Source: Bifidobacterium merycicum DSM 6492 (GTDB lineage Bacteria > Actinomycetota > Actinomycetes > Actinomycetales > Bifidobacteriaceae). Taken from it: DNA of 64,000 nucleotides. Position 1 is the stretch's first letter. Each line of letters starts with the position of its first letter. The notes beneath the pieces were generated by a model. It had not been told where the DNA came from, did not search any database, and saw nothing but the letters and a program-made list of their open reading frames with translations. The position numbers and the translations under genes are program-made. Below, one piece after another: positions 24,682 through 36,139 of this stretch. The stretch covers positions 1 to 64,000 of the forward strand of contig NZ_FQTX01000002.1 of assembly GCF_900129045.1 (NCBI RefSeq), written 5' to 3'.

Positions 24682-27084
24682 TCAGATGAGATCATGGCGA
24701 TCCAGCCATTTCATGGCCAGAGCACCCAGCGGGATGCGCAGCCAGTAGAACACCACGCGATGCAGCAGCGTGGCGGACAACGCGACGCCCTGCGGAACAC
24801 CGACCGCCACGAACGCGAAGGTGAGCGCCGCTTCCACGCCGCCCAAGCCGCCCGGCGTGGGGACCGCGGAACCGAGCGCGTAGGCGAGCATGAACACGAA
24901 AATCGTTTCGATGGGGTTCATATGCACGCCGAACGCGAGCAGTGCCGCCCAGAACGCCAGACCGGTGGCGATGTTCTGCAACGCGCCGCCGCCGATGCTG
25001 ACCGTCAATTCGGTCGGCTGATTGAGCACGTTGACCAGCTGCGTGAAATATCGTTTCGCCATGGGCGCAAAACGTTGCGTCACCACATGCCGCAGTGGCG
25101 GAATCATCATGGCGATGGCCAATACCGCGCCGACCGCGCCGAGCGCGATCACCAGGGTGTTCGTGGGAATGCTGCCGGACAGCGTGTGCTTGCCGGTGAA
25201 CAGGCCGATGAGAATCAGCAACGCGAAATACGTCAGGTAATAGACGGCCATCACTGCGCTCATGATCGCGGTGGCGACGGTGTTGCGGTAGCCGGTTTTG
25301 CGCAGGAACTGCAGGTTCACGAAGGCAGGGCCCACGCCCGCGGGCATCGACACGGTCGCGAAACCGCCGGCCACCTGGCTCATGAATATGCCGAGCGGGC
25401 GACGTTTGTTTTTCTCGATCAGCGCGCCGAGCGATAGGGAGGAACCCATCCAGCTGAGCACGCCGAACGTGAGACATATCGCGGCCATGGCGGGATTCGC
25501 GTTGCGCAGCGCAGCGATGATCTCCTCGGGCTTGAGCTGGGTGAACACCACGACCACGGCGACGATGACCAACAGCATGGCCAGCATGGACCGCCAGGAG
25601 AAGCGGGCGAGCGTCACCGGTTCCGGGGCGTCGTTCTGCTCGTCGTCGGCCATGGCGTTGATACGGGTCTGCAGGGTTTTCAACATCTGCTTATCCCAGG
25701 ATTCCAGCGCGCGTGTGGGGAAGGGGATGGCGACCTTCTGCAGGAACGGCGCGATGTCGAGCAGCGTCTCCTCACCCCAGACCTCGCGTGCGGCGGCGAG
25801 CGCGTCGTCCACGCCGATGAGTGCCGCGAACAGGGCGAGGAGTTGCACTTTGTCGAGTGCGATGTTGGTGCCTGCCGATCCGCTGTCGCCGTTGTGCCAG
25901 CCTGCGATGACGGGGATGCCGCCGTCCATTCGGGCGAGGGTGTCGGGGGTGATGCAGCGGTGCGTGTAGCCGCGGCGGTTCGCCACGTCGAGGAATCGCA
26001 TGTATTCGATGGCGTCGTCGTAGGTGAGCAGGTTCAGGTTCGTGGGGCGTTCGCCGGTGTGCGCGTCGAGGACGAGAATCGCGGATTCCTCGGTGTCGGC
26101 CACGCCGTATGGTGCCATGGCGGGCAGTCCGGCGGAGCGTAGTCCCAGCAGCATGGCGAAGTGGTGTTGTACGGCGTCGCGGACGTTGCGGTCGCGACGG
26201 ATGGAGATGCCGGTGAATCGCAGCCAGCTCCACAGCTGCTTGAGGTATCCGGCGGTGTGCATCTGCGCGTCGAGTACGGAGATCACGTACCGTTTGCCGG
26301 CTGCGGTGCGCATGTCGTAGATGCGCGAGCCTTCGACCAGGTCGTCGTCGAGGGAGACATTGAGGGCGCGGACGCGTGAATGGGGTTCCTGCTGGCGTGT
26401 GAGGGTTTCGACGTCGAGGCCGATGTTGCGTAGTACGTTCGCCAGGTCCTTGCCCCATGCGCCGGTGTTGCGCGTGCCTACGATGAATCGGATGATCATG
26501 CCGAGCGCCCTGCCTATGACGAACGAGACGAGCATGCCCGTCACGGAATGCCAGGAGAGGATGACCATGAGCGCGGCGGTGGCGTAGAGGATGTTCCATC
26601 CCCATTTGACCGACGAGCGTATGCGTCTTGGGCCTGCGGTGGTCAGGAAGGCCGCCATGGCCGCGTAGATGCCAGGCAATAGGCCGGAATCCAGCATGGT
26701 GGTGGCGGAAATCAATGCCAGCGCCAGGATTCTGTCGCCCAGTCCGCATAGCAGGGTGGAAACGGCCCATGAGGCGAGATAGCCGATGAGCATGCTGGCT
26801 ATGGCGGTCACCGTGGTGAGCCATTCGCGGGCGAAGAGCAGTTGCAGGCTCACCATCACGACGATAAGGACCGTGGCGAGTTGCTGCAGTACGGATGCGG
26901 GGATGTCCGCGAGCCAGTTGATGGCTTGCGCCGCGGTGTGGGCGTCGGATTCGACGCCGCTGGTGATACCGCCCATGTATACGGCGAACACCATCACTAT
27001 GATCGCGCCCACGAGTGAAAGCGCCGCGCGGGTGAGGTCCCCGAAGTCTCGTGTGCGCCGTGGGGCGACGTCGTCAATATGCAT
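24682..27084 (-). CDS. Flippase-like membrane protein (LPG-synthase TM family) with kinase-like domain
   Basis: An 800-residue membrane protein in three parts. The N-terminal 240 residues carry about six hydrophobic spans. Residues about 250-460 resemble a degenerate protein-kinase or aminoglycoside-kinase fold (EYMRFLDVANRRGYTHRCITPDT, then GWHNGDSG). From about 500 to the end is the lysylphosphatidylglycerol-synthase transmembrane/UPF0104 family, with its hallmark PTPGGLGGVEAALT and MPAGVGPAFVNLQFL. It may move lipids or undecaprenyl-linked glycans across the membrane; the substrate is unknown. The start is ATG 27084 with AGGACGG upstream. It is downstream of purB on the same strand, beyond a terminator. 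Confidence 0.8.
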   Translation of the reverse strand: MHIDDVAPRRTRDFGDLTRAALSLVGAIIVMVFAVYMGGITSGVESDAHTAAQAINWLADIPASVLQQLATVLIVVMVSLQLLFAREWLTTVTAIASMLIGYLASWAVSTLLCGLGDRILALALISATTMLDSGLLPGIYAAMAAFLTTAGPRRIRSSVKWGWNILYATAALMVILSWHSVTGMLVSFVIGRALGMIIRFIVGTRNTGAWGKDLANVLRNIGLDVETLTRQQEPHSRVRALNVSLDDDLVEGSRIYDMRTAAGKRYVISVLDAQMHTAGYLKQLWSWLRFTGISIRRDRNVRDAVQHHFAMLLGLRSAGLPAMAPYGVADTEESAILVLDAHTGERPTNLNLLTYDDAIEYMRFLDVANRRGYTHRCITPDTLARMDGGIPVIAGWHNGDSGSAGTNIALDKVQLLALFAALIGVDDALAAAREVWGEETLLDIAPFLQKVAIPFPTRALESWDKQMLKTLQTRINAMADDEQNDAPEPVTLARFSWRSMLAMLLVIVAVVVVFTQLKPEEIIAALRNANPAMAAICLTFGVLSWMGSSLSLGALIEKNKRRPLGIFMSQVAGGFATVSMPAGVGPAFVNLQFLRKTGYRNTVATAIMSAVMAVYYLTYFALLILIGLFTGKHTLSGSIPTNTLVIALGAVGAVLAIAMMIPPLRHVVTQRFAPMAKRYFTQLVNVLNQPTELTVSIGGGALQNIATGLAFWAALLAFGVHMNPIETIFVFMLAYALGSAVPTPGGLGGVEAALTFAFVAVGVPQGVALSATLLHRVVFYWLRIPLGALAMKWLDRHDLI

Positions 27085-27166
27085 ATCCGTCCTATCCGTT
27101 ATGCGTTGCGGGCTGTGCCGGCTGTCGGGTCACGTGCCGGTGCGGCCCGTGACGCCCATGAATGTG

Positions 27167-27214
27167 GATTGCCGATGCCGGCGGCGCCTTGGGGCGTCAC
27201 CGGCATCGGCAATC
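27167..27214 (-). terminator. Terminator after purB
   Basis: A 15-bp perfect inverted repeat GATTGCCGATGCCGG/CCGGCATCGGCAATC lies just after the purB stop on the minus strand. It has no T run, so it could instead be a processing or protective hairpin. Confidence 0.6.
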
Positions 27215-27226
27215 GGAGTGTGCGGT

Positions 27227-28663
27227 TCAGCGGTCGAAGGCGACCAGCTTGCCGGCCCATCCGGTGTAGGTCGCGGGGGTCAACGCCTTGAGACGTGCCG
27301 CGGTCTCATCGTCGAAGGACTGTTCGTCGATGAAGTGTTCGACGGCTTCCTTGCTGATCTCGTGGCCGCGCATCAGCTCCTTGACCTTCTCATACGGCTT
27401 CTCCATGCCGGGCAGGCCCTTGAGCTCGCAGGCGCGCATCGCGGTCTGGATCGGCTCGCCGAGCACCTCCCAGTTGGTGTCGAGCTCATGCTCGATGGCG
27501 TAATCGTTCGGGTGGATGGACTTCAGGCCGCCCATCAGGTTGTACAGGGCCAGCTGGCTGTAGCCGAGCGCGGAACCGATGTTGCGCTGCGTGGTGGAAT
27601 CGGTCAGATCGCGCTGCCAGCGGGATTCCACCAGCGTGGCGGACAGGGTGTCGAGCAGGGAGCAGGAGATCTCGAAGTTCGCTTCGGCGTTCTCGAAACG
27701 GATCGGGTTCACCTTGTGCGGCATGGTGGAGGATCCGGTCGCGCCCTTCACCGGGATCTGCGCGAACACGCCACGGGAGATGTACATCCACACATCCACG
27801 CACAGGTTGTGCATGATGCGGTTCGCGTGGGAGACGGTGGAATACAGTTCGGCCTGCCAATCATGGCTTTCGATCTGCGTGGTCAGCGGGTTCCAGGTCA
27901 GTCCCATGCGGTTCTCGACGAACTCACGGGAGACGGCGATCCAATCGACGTCCGGGCAGGCGGCCAGATGGGCGCCGAACGTGCCGGTCGCGCCGTTGAT
28001 CTTGCCCAGGTACTCCTGTTGTTCGATGTGCTTGAGCTGACGGTTCAGACGGTACACGTATACGGCGAGTTCCTTGCCGAGCGTGGTCGGGGTGGCGGGC
28101 TGGCCGTGGGTCAGGGAGAGCAGCGCCTTGTCCTTATACTCTTCGGCCTTGCCGGCGAGATGGTCGATGATCTCCTTGAACGCGGGGGTCCACACGTGTT
28201 CCATGGCGTTCTTCACGCAACGGGCGGTGGAGAGGTTGTTGATGTCTTCGGAGGTGCAGGCGAAATGCACCAGCGTCTTGAGACGGTCGTTGATGTTGGT
28301 CAGTTCGGCGGGGGCTTCGTCGATGAAGTCGTCGATGTAGTATTCCACGGCCTTCACATCATGGTGGGTGATCGCCTCATGCGCGGCGTGGCGGGCGATG
28401 CCTTCGGCGCCGAAGTTCTCGGGGATGGCGCGCAGATACGCCTGTTCGGCTTCGGTGAACGGGGTGACGCCGTCGACGACGGGGCGGTTGCCGTTGCCTT
28501 CGAAACCGTTGGCCAGGAGGATCATCCATTCCACTTCCACGCGCATACGTTCGCGGTTCAGTGCGGGTTCGCTCAGGTATTCAACCAGAGGGGCGGTGGC
28601 GTTGCGATAACGGCCGTCGAGAGGGGTGAGTGCGACTGCGGGAGAGATATCAGTAAGATTCAT
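27227..28663 (-). CDS. purB: Adenylosuccinate lyase
   Basis: PurB acts twice in purine synthesis, releasing fumarate from SAICAR and adenylosuccinate. The 478-residue protein has the superfamily signature GSSTMPHKVNPIRFEN and the conserved TSEDINN and LTHGQPATPTT stretches, the latter with the catalytic His. LTPLDGRYRNATAPL at the N-terminus marks the longer PurB subtype found in enterobacteria and bifidobacteria. The gene is divergent from vsr. Confidence 0.97.
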   Translation of the reverse strand: MNLTDISPAVALTPLDGRYRNATAPLVEYLSEPALNRERMRVEVEWMILLANGFEGNGNRPVVDGVTPFTEAEQAYLRAIPENFGAEGIARHAAHEAITHHDVKAVEYYIDDFIDEAPAELTNINDRLKTLVHFACTSEDINNLSTARCVKNAMEHVWTPAFKEIIDHLAGKAEEYKDKALLSLTHGQPATPTTLGKELAVYVYRLNRQLKHIEQQEYLGKINGATGTFGAHLAACPDVDWIAVSREFVENRMGLTWNPLTTQIESHDWQAELYSTVSHANRIMHNLCVDVWMYISRGVFAQIPVKGATGSSTMPHKVNPIRFENAEANFEISCSLLDTLSATLVESRWQRDLTDSTTQRNIGSALGYSQLALYNLMGGLKSIHPNDYAIEHELDTNWEVLGEPIQTAMRACELKGLPGMEKPYEKVKELMRGHEISKEAVEHFIDEQSFDDETAARLKALTPATYTGWAGKLVAFDR

Positions 28664-28722
28664 GCCTTTCAGGGTACTTGGTGGCGTGGAGCTGTGCGGC
28701 GTATGGCGTTACACTCGTGTGC

Positions 28723-29322
28723 GTGGCAAGCGAGAACGAAGAGAATGCGAAGAAGCGCAAACCGGTGAAACGGGCGAAACGGGGGAAGAACACGAAACGC
28801 GCGACAACCGGCGAAACCGGTAAATACGAGCGCGGCACGCGCAGCTACACCATGTCGCGCATCCGCGGCAAAGACACCAAAATCGAAGTGCTCGTACGCA
28901 GCTACCTGTTCCGCCGCGGCCTGCGATTCCGCAAAAACGACAAACGCTACCCAGGGCATCCGGACATCGTGCTGCCCAAATACCACGTCATCGTATTCGT
29001 CAACGGCTGCTTCTGGCATATGCATGAGCACTGCGGCAACCATTCGATGCCCAAATCCAACGTGGAATTCTGGAATGCGAAACTGCTGCGCAACCGCGAG
29101 CGCGACCGTGACCAGCATCATCGTCTGCTCGACGACGGCTGGCGTGTCATCGACGTATGGGAATGTGAACTCGCCAAACCGGTGCGTGAGGAACGGCTCG
29201 AACGGCTGTATACGCAGATCGTCGACTCAGAAGAGTCGCATATCGATGAGACCGGCGACAGTCGGTGGGTGTGGGACGATGAGGGGAACGGCGGGAAGAA
29301 TAGCGGGAAAACCGTCGAATGA
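28723..29322 (+). CDS. vsr: Vsr-type very short patch repair endonuclease
   Basis: Vsr nicks at T:G mismatches produced by deamination of 5-methylcytosine. After a basic N-terminal extension of about 40 residues, the core is typical: TMSRIRGKDTKIE, PGHPDIVLPKY (catalytic Asp81) and NGCFWHMHEHC, with the zinc-binding Cys/His set and catalytic His. A later WECEL supplies the final Cys. The start is taken as GTG 28723; a longer GTG frame from 28678 has no support. No cytosine methyltransferase is found nearby, although vsr usually accompanies one. Confidence 0.9.
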   Translation: MASENEENAKKRKPVKRAKRGKNTKRATTGETGKYERGTRSYTMSRIRGKDTKIEVLVRSYLFRRGLRFRKNDKRYPGHPDIVLPKYHVIVFVNGCFWHMHEHCGNHSMPKSNVEFWNAKLLRNRERDRDQHHRLLDDGWRVIDVWECELAKPVREERLERLYTQIVDSEESHIDETGDSRWVWDDEGNGGKNSGKTVE

Positions 29323-29610
29323 GCCGAATGGATTACGCCGTCGGCATGGTATCGGCACGTGCCGCTAGTATCGGTTAGGCCTATTCGAGCCGAATCGTGA
29401 GCTCAAAGGCCTGACAAGACAAGATCCTTGCCGAGTAGAGCTACGGGATTCCTCAATGTTTTTGCAGCGATGCCGTCGCGCCGAAACGGGCGGCGGGCCG
29501 GCTTCAGGGAGTAAACGCACCGAAGGCCACGTTGCGAGGAAACCGCTACCCTCGCGCAGCGTGTGTGGGCGGGCGCACGTGCCGGATGCGACACGACTAA
29601 GGAGCAGATC
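29323..29610. other. Leader region before the GNAT gene, no gene seen
   Basis: A 288-base gap with no convincing open frame. A GCGAGG/CCTCGC hairpin lies about 60 bases before the acetyltransferase start. Confidence 0.4.
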
Positions 29611-30314
29611 ATGGCTGCGAAGAACGCAACCAACCCCGCCGGCGGGAATGCTGGCATCAACCCGAATTCCATCATCTACCGCCCCATCACCTGGGACGAT
29701 CTGGATGCCGTGACCGAACTGTTCGACCGCACCTGGCCGCAGGACGGGGCGCTCGCGGGCACCGAGTATTCGACGCTAATATCCAGATATTTCGTGCTGC
29801 ACTACCTGCAGCCGGCCACGTTCGCGAATGCCGCGTTCACCGCGGATGGCGTGCTCGCGGGCGTCACATTCATCCGTGTAGCGGGGGAGAGTCCCCAGCT
29901 CGACGAGATCGACGTTGCCGGGGAAATGACCGAAACTGAGCGTCTGATCCGCGCCGACGTCGAGGCGTCGAAACGGCTTGACCGACTCAACAACGCCTTC
30001 GCCCTGGAGCTGGAGCTGGAACGCGAAGGCCATGCCAACGAAACCACGCTGGGCGAACTGGAACTGTTCGTCGTCAACCCGGATGTGCGCGGGTGCGGCG
30101 TCGGCGGAGGATTGTGGAACCGTATGCAGCGGTATCTGGCGGCATGGGACGTGGACGCGTTCTATCTGCATACTGATTCCGACTGCGACGTGAGCTTCTA
30201 CGATCACAAGGGGCTGGAACGCATCGCGGAACGCCCCGCCGGCACTCCGGTGGCCGAGGGGGACGAACCGTTGTTCGATGACATGTTCATCTACCGTGGA
30301 CAGGTGCAGATCTG

Positions 30315-30315
<1 letters not shown>
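29611..30315 (+). CDS. GNAT-family N-acetyltransferase
   Basis: A 234-residue acetyl-CoA-dependent acetyltransferase. Motif A with the pyrophosphate-binding loop reads LFVVNPDVRGCGVGGGLWNRM (about residues 153-173). The fold ends with DVSFYDHKGLERI, the usual beta-strand and FY/YxxxGF-like motif. The start is ATG 29611 with AAGGAG upstream. Its stop overlaps the MFS start by one base, so the two are probably made together, perhaps as a modify-and-export pair. The substrate is unknown. Confidence 0.85.
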
Positions 30316-32572
<2,257 letters not shown>

Positions 32573-32587
32573 TCCGCAAGGAATCCC

Positions 32588-32623
32588 AGCCTCCCGCGGC
32601 CAAGACGGCCCGGGAGGCTTTTT
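32588..32623 (+). terminator. Terminator after dapB
   Basis: A stem AGCCTCCCG/CGGGAGGCT is followed by TTTTT, a textbook intrinsic terminator. Confidence 0.9.
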
Positions 32624-32668
32624 CATGCCCGGAAACGAACCCATCCTGCCGCATCCCCTTCGGCGCAT

Positions 32669-32850
32669 CTCCCCTCCTCAAAATCAGACAAATTTGGCTT
32701 GGTTTTGTCGGAAAACGGGGATGGGGTTCCGCCGGCTTGTGCCTCCCCTCCTCAAAATCAGACAGATTCGGCTTGGTTTTGTCGGGAAGTGGGGATGGGG
32801 CCTGTCGGGTTGTGATTCCCTCCCCCGAATCGGACGGATTCGGGCGTACG
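32669..32850. repeat. About 74-bp tandem repeat, first locus (dapB-dapA gap)
   Basis: Units starting CTCCCCTCCTCAAAATCAGA at 32669 and 32743, and a diverged third near 32817, repeat every 74 bases. Each includes a small hairpin (GACAAA...TTTGTC) and a GGGGATGGGG block. The same unit recurs at 38930-39085. The 330-base gap holds no gene. Confidence 0.75.
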
Positions 32851-32901
32851 AGGCGAGGGGCGAATACGGGAAAGGGATTGAAATGTGAAACGGACAGTGG
32901 A

Positions 32902-33849
32902 ATGAGCGTTGTAGCGTCCGTGGCGGGAAGTACCGTGGCAGATATGAGTGAGAGTGACATGCACCTGTTGAACCCGGCCCCGTTCGGACGTATCCTTCCG
33001 GCGATGATTACCCCGATGAAGCCCAATGGCGACGTCGATTTCGAAGCGGCCCAGAAACTCGCCAAGCAGCTTGTGGCCGACGGTGCCGACGGTCTGGTGG
33101 TCAACGGTACCACCGGCGAATCGCCTGTCACTCACATGGATGAAAAGGTGGATCTCGTCCGCGCGGTCAAGGAAGTCGTGGATGTGCCGGTGATTTCCGG
33201 CGCAGGCTCCAACGACACCGCGCACACCGTTCGCATGGTCGAACAAACCCAGGAGGCGGGCGCCGACGCGGTGCTCGTGGTCATGCCGTACTACTCCCGT
33301 CCGAGCCAGGACGGCGTCGTCGGCCATTACAAGGCCGTCGACGAAAGCACCGATAAGCCGATCATCGTCTACGATGTTCCCTCCCGTACCGGTCTGAAAG
33401 TCAAGGTCGAAACGTACGACCGTCTCGCCGAGTTGGATCATGTTGTGGCGGTCAAGGACGCCACCGGCGATCTGGCCGCGGCCGTCGAGAAGCAGCAGCG
33501 TACCGGGCTCGCCTGGTATTCCGGCGATGACGGCCTGTTCCTGCCGTTCCTCTCCATCGGTGCGGTGGGCATTATCTCCGTGATCGCACATGTGGCCGCT
33601 GGCCCGATGGCCGATTTGGTCGATGCGTTCGATCGCGGCGATATTCATGAGGCGCAGCGTCTGGCCAATCGACTTGCGCCGCTTGTCCATTCCATGAACG
33701 GTGATGGCTATCAGGCCGTTATGGCCAAGGCCGCGTTGAAGGTGCGCGGCGTACTGGACAGCACCACCATGCGTCTGCCGAATATCGGTCCGGATGCTGC
33801 ACAGCTCGAGAAAGCGAAGGCGGGCATGCTAGCCGCCGGATTGCTGTGA
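32902..33849 (+). CDS. dapA: 4-hydroxy-tetrahydrodipicolinate synthase
   Basis: DapA condenses pyruvate with aspartate semialdehyde, the first committed step to diaminopimelate and lysine. The 315-residue protein has GTTGESPV (pyruvate carboxylate site), the catalytic Tyr in VVMPYYSRP, YDVPSRTG, and the Schiff-base Lys in VAVKDATGD. The start is uncertain: ATG 32902 is taken here, but Met 32944 (MSESDMHLLNP) is equally near the conserved domain, and neither has a strong ribosome binding site. Confidence 0.95.
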   Translation: MSVVASVAGSTVADMSESDMHLLNPAPFGRILPAMITPMKPNGDVDFEAAQKLAKQLVADGADGLVVNGTTGESPVTHMDEKVDLVRAVKEVVDVPVISGAGSNDTAHTVRMVEQTQEAGADAVLVVMPYYSRPSQDGVVGHYKAVDESTDKPIIVYDVPSRTGLKVKVETYDRLAELDHVVAVKDATGDLAAAVEKQQRTGLAWYSGDDGLFLPFLSIGAVGIISVIAHVAAGPMADLVDAFDRGDIHEAQRLANRLAPLVHSMNGDGYQAVMAKAALKVRGVLDSTTMRLPNIGPDAAQLEKAKAGMLAAGLL

Positions 33850-33897
33850 GGCAACCCCTCGAGTTTCGCCGTGCACAGCCGGACGATTCCAACTGTC

Positions 33898-33919
33898 GCT
33901 CCCGTAAGAGTACGGGAGC
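33898..33919 (+). terminator. Hairpin between dapA and rnj
   Basis: An 8-bp perfect stem GCTCCCGT/ACGGGAGC lies 30 bases before the rnj start. It may terminate dapA or protect or regulate the rnj 5' end. The following ACTTCAATAA is a poor T run. Confidence 0.5.
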
Positions 33920-33949
33920 ACTTCAATAAATAAGGAATAGTCCCTCAGT

Positions 33950-35830
33950 ATGGCACAAGAAAAGAAAGCAACGAAAAGCACGCGTCGCCGCGGTTCGGCG
34001 TCGCGCAAGAGCAACGACACGCAGTCCCAGAAGAGCACCTCTCGCCGTGGTGCTGCGTCGAGAACCCGTGGTCGCAACACGAAGAGCGCACCGCAGGCCA
34101 CCGCGCCCCAGCAGGACGCGGTGCTGATCGCCCCGCCGAAGTATCGCAAGGGCTCGATGCGCATCACGCCACTCGGCGGTCTGGGCGAGATCGGGCGCAA
34201 CATGAATGTGGTCGAATACAACGGCCACCTGCTGCTCATCGACTGCGGTGTGCTCTTCCCGGAGGAGGAGCAGCCCGGCGTCGATCTGATTCTTCCCGAT
34301 TTCAGCTATATCAAGGATCGTCTCGACAAGGTCGAGGCGCTGGTGCTTACGCATGGTCATGAGGATCATATCGGCGGCGTGCCGTACCTGCTTAGGCTTC
34401 GCCCGGATATCCCGCTGATCGGCTCCAAGCTCACCCTTGCCTTTGCGGAGGCAAAGTGCAAGGAGCATCACATCAACCCGACGAAGGTCGAGGTCACCGG
34501 GCGTGACAAGCTCAAGGCCGGCCCGTTCGACCTTGAATTCATCAACGTCACGCATTCCATTCCGGATGCGTTGGCCGTATACGTCAAGACGCCGGCCGGC
34601 TCCCTGATCGATACCGGCGACATCAAGCTCGACCAGCTGCCGCTCGATCACCGCATCACCGATCTGGTCGAATTCGGCAAGATCGGCGAAAAGGGCGTGG
34701 ACCTGCTGATGATGGATTCCACCAACGCCGAGGTGCCCGGCTTCGTCAAGCCCGAAACCTCCATCGGCCCGGCGCTCGATCAGGCATTCGCCCAGGCCAC
34801 CCGCAAGATCATCGTCGCCAGCTTCTCCAGCCACGTGCACCGCGTGCAGCAGGTTGTGGACGCCGCCCACAAGTACGGTCGCAAGGTCGTGTTCGTCGGC
34901 CGTTCGATGGTCCGCAACATGTCCATCGCCGCCGATCTGGGCTACCTGCACATCCCCGAAGACACCGTGGTGGATCTCAAGCAGGCCAACGACATCCAGG
35001 ATGACAAGCTCGTCTACATGTGCACCGGTTCGCAGGGCGAGCCGATGGCAGCCCTTGGCCGCATCGCCGACGGCAACCACCGTGACATCCATATCAACGA
35101 GTTCGACACCGTCATCCTCGCCAGCTCCCTGATCCCGGGCAACGAGCACGGCGTGTACAAGGTCATCAACAAGCTCGTGCAGCTCGGCGCGAAGGTCGTC
35201 AACCGCGACAACGCCGCAGTGCACGTGTCCGGCCACTGCAATGAGGGCGAGCTGCTGTACATGTACAACATCGTCAAGCCCAAGTGCGCCATGCCGATCC
35301 ACGGCGAGAACCGCCATCTGGTCGCCAACGGCCTGATCGCCGTCAAGACCGGCGTCGACCCGCAGAACGTGGTGCTCGCGGAGGACGGCGACGTGGTCGA
35401 CCTCTACCATGGCAAGGCCGCGGTCGTCGGCTCCGTGCCGTGCGGCTACGTGTATGTCGACGGCGATTCGGTCGGCGAGCTGACTGACGAAGAGCTGGAG
35501 AAGCGCCGTATTCTCGGCACTGAAGGTTTCGTCTCGTCGTTCGTCGTGGTCGACACCGACAACCGCGAGGTCGTTTCCGGCCCGAAGATCTATCTGAACG
35601 CCGTGGCCGAGGATGAAAGCGAATTCGACAAGGTCCGCCACCAGATCGTCCAGCAGCTGAACGACGCGATGATGACGGGCACGAAGGACACGCACAAGCT
35701 GCAGCAGATCATGCGCCGCACGCTGGGCAGCTGGGTTGCACGCCAGCTGCATCGCAAGCCGATGATCGTGCCCGTTGTGGCCGACATCGCCACCGATGTG
35801 GACGAGAACATGCTGGTCGGACGCAACTGA
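33950..35830 (+). CDS. rnj: Ribonuclease J
   Basis: RNase J is a metallo-beta-lactamase-fold enzyme with 5'-3' exo- and endonuclease activity in RNA decay. The 626-residue protein starts with about 55 basic, disordered residues (SRRGAASRTRGRN), an actinobacterial-type RNA-binding extension. The catalytic core has HGHEDH (135-140), DTGDIKLD and the beta-CASP region with CTGSQGEPMAAL. It lies 100 bases after dapA, the same neighbourhood as in other actinobacteria. Confidence 0.95.
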   Translation: MAQEKKATKSTRRRGSASRKSNDTQSQKSTSRRGAASRTRGRNTKSAPQATAPQQDAVLIAPPKYRKGSMRITPLGGLGEIGRNMNVVEYNGHLLLIDCGVLFPEEEQPGVDLILPDFSYIKDRLDKVEALVLTHGHEDHIGGVPYLLRLRPDIPLIGSKLTLAFAEAKCKEHHINPTKVEVTGRDKLKAGPFDLEFINVTHSIPDALAVYVKTPAGSLIDTGDIKLDQLPLDHRITDLVEFGKIGEKGVDLLMMDSTNAEVPGFVKPETSIGPALDQAFAQATRKIIVASFSSHVHRVQQVVDAAHKYGRKVVFVGRSMVRNMSIAADLGYLHIPEDTVVDLKQANDIQDDKLVYMCTGSQGEPMAALGRIADGNHRDIHINEFDTVILASSLIPGNEHGVYKVINKLVQLGAKVVNRDNAAVHVSGHCNEGELLYMYNIVKPKCAMPIHGENRHLVANGLIAVKTGVDPQNVVLAEDGDVVDLYHGKAAVVGSVPCGYVYVDGDSVGELTDEELEKRRILGTEGFVSSFVVVDTDNREVVSGPKIYLNAVAEDESEFDKVRHQIVQQLNDAMMTGTKDTHKLQQIMRRTLGSWVARQLHRKPMIVPVVADIATDVDENMLVGRN

Positions 35831-35883
35831 TTTCGATTCCCGCCACGCGGGTGATCGTCCGTGTGGCGGCAGACCCCGTATCG

Positions 35884-35936
35884 ATGACGTCCCGGTGGTC
35901 GGATCCAAGGAAAGGATCCGATCACCGGGACGTCAT
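35884..35936 (+). terminator. Strong terminator after rnj
   Basis: A 23-bp stem with one G-U pair (ATGACGTCCCGGTG, then GTCGGATCC, against their complements) closes on AAGGAAA. It is followed by TCGTTTG. Confidence 0.85.
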
Positions 35937-36041
35937 TCGTTTGACGTGATATCGCGGCGTTTCCCCCGAAGCGGGCGATGCCGGTAGGGGGTCGCGCAAG
36001 ACTTGGGGTCTTCGTAAGCTATAGACCGGAACGGCAATGAG

Positions 36042-36074
36042 GACGGCATGACCGACGACATCGGTCATGCCGTC
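36042..36074. terminator. Second hairpin between rnj and pepN
   Basis: A 14-bp perfect inverted repeat GACGGCATGACCGA/TCGGTCATGCCGTC lies about 65 bases before pepN. It has no T run, so it may be a leader hairpin instead of a terminator. Confidence 0.5.
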
Positions 36075-36139
36075 TCGCATTGCCTGATGGACGAATAACA
36101 GGAACCACCGCGGATACCGCAAGATATCGAAGGAGTCGT

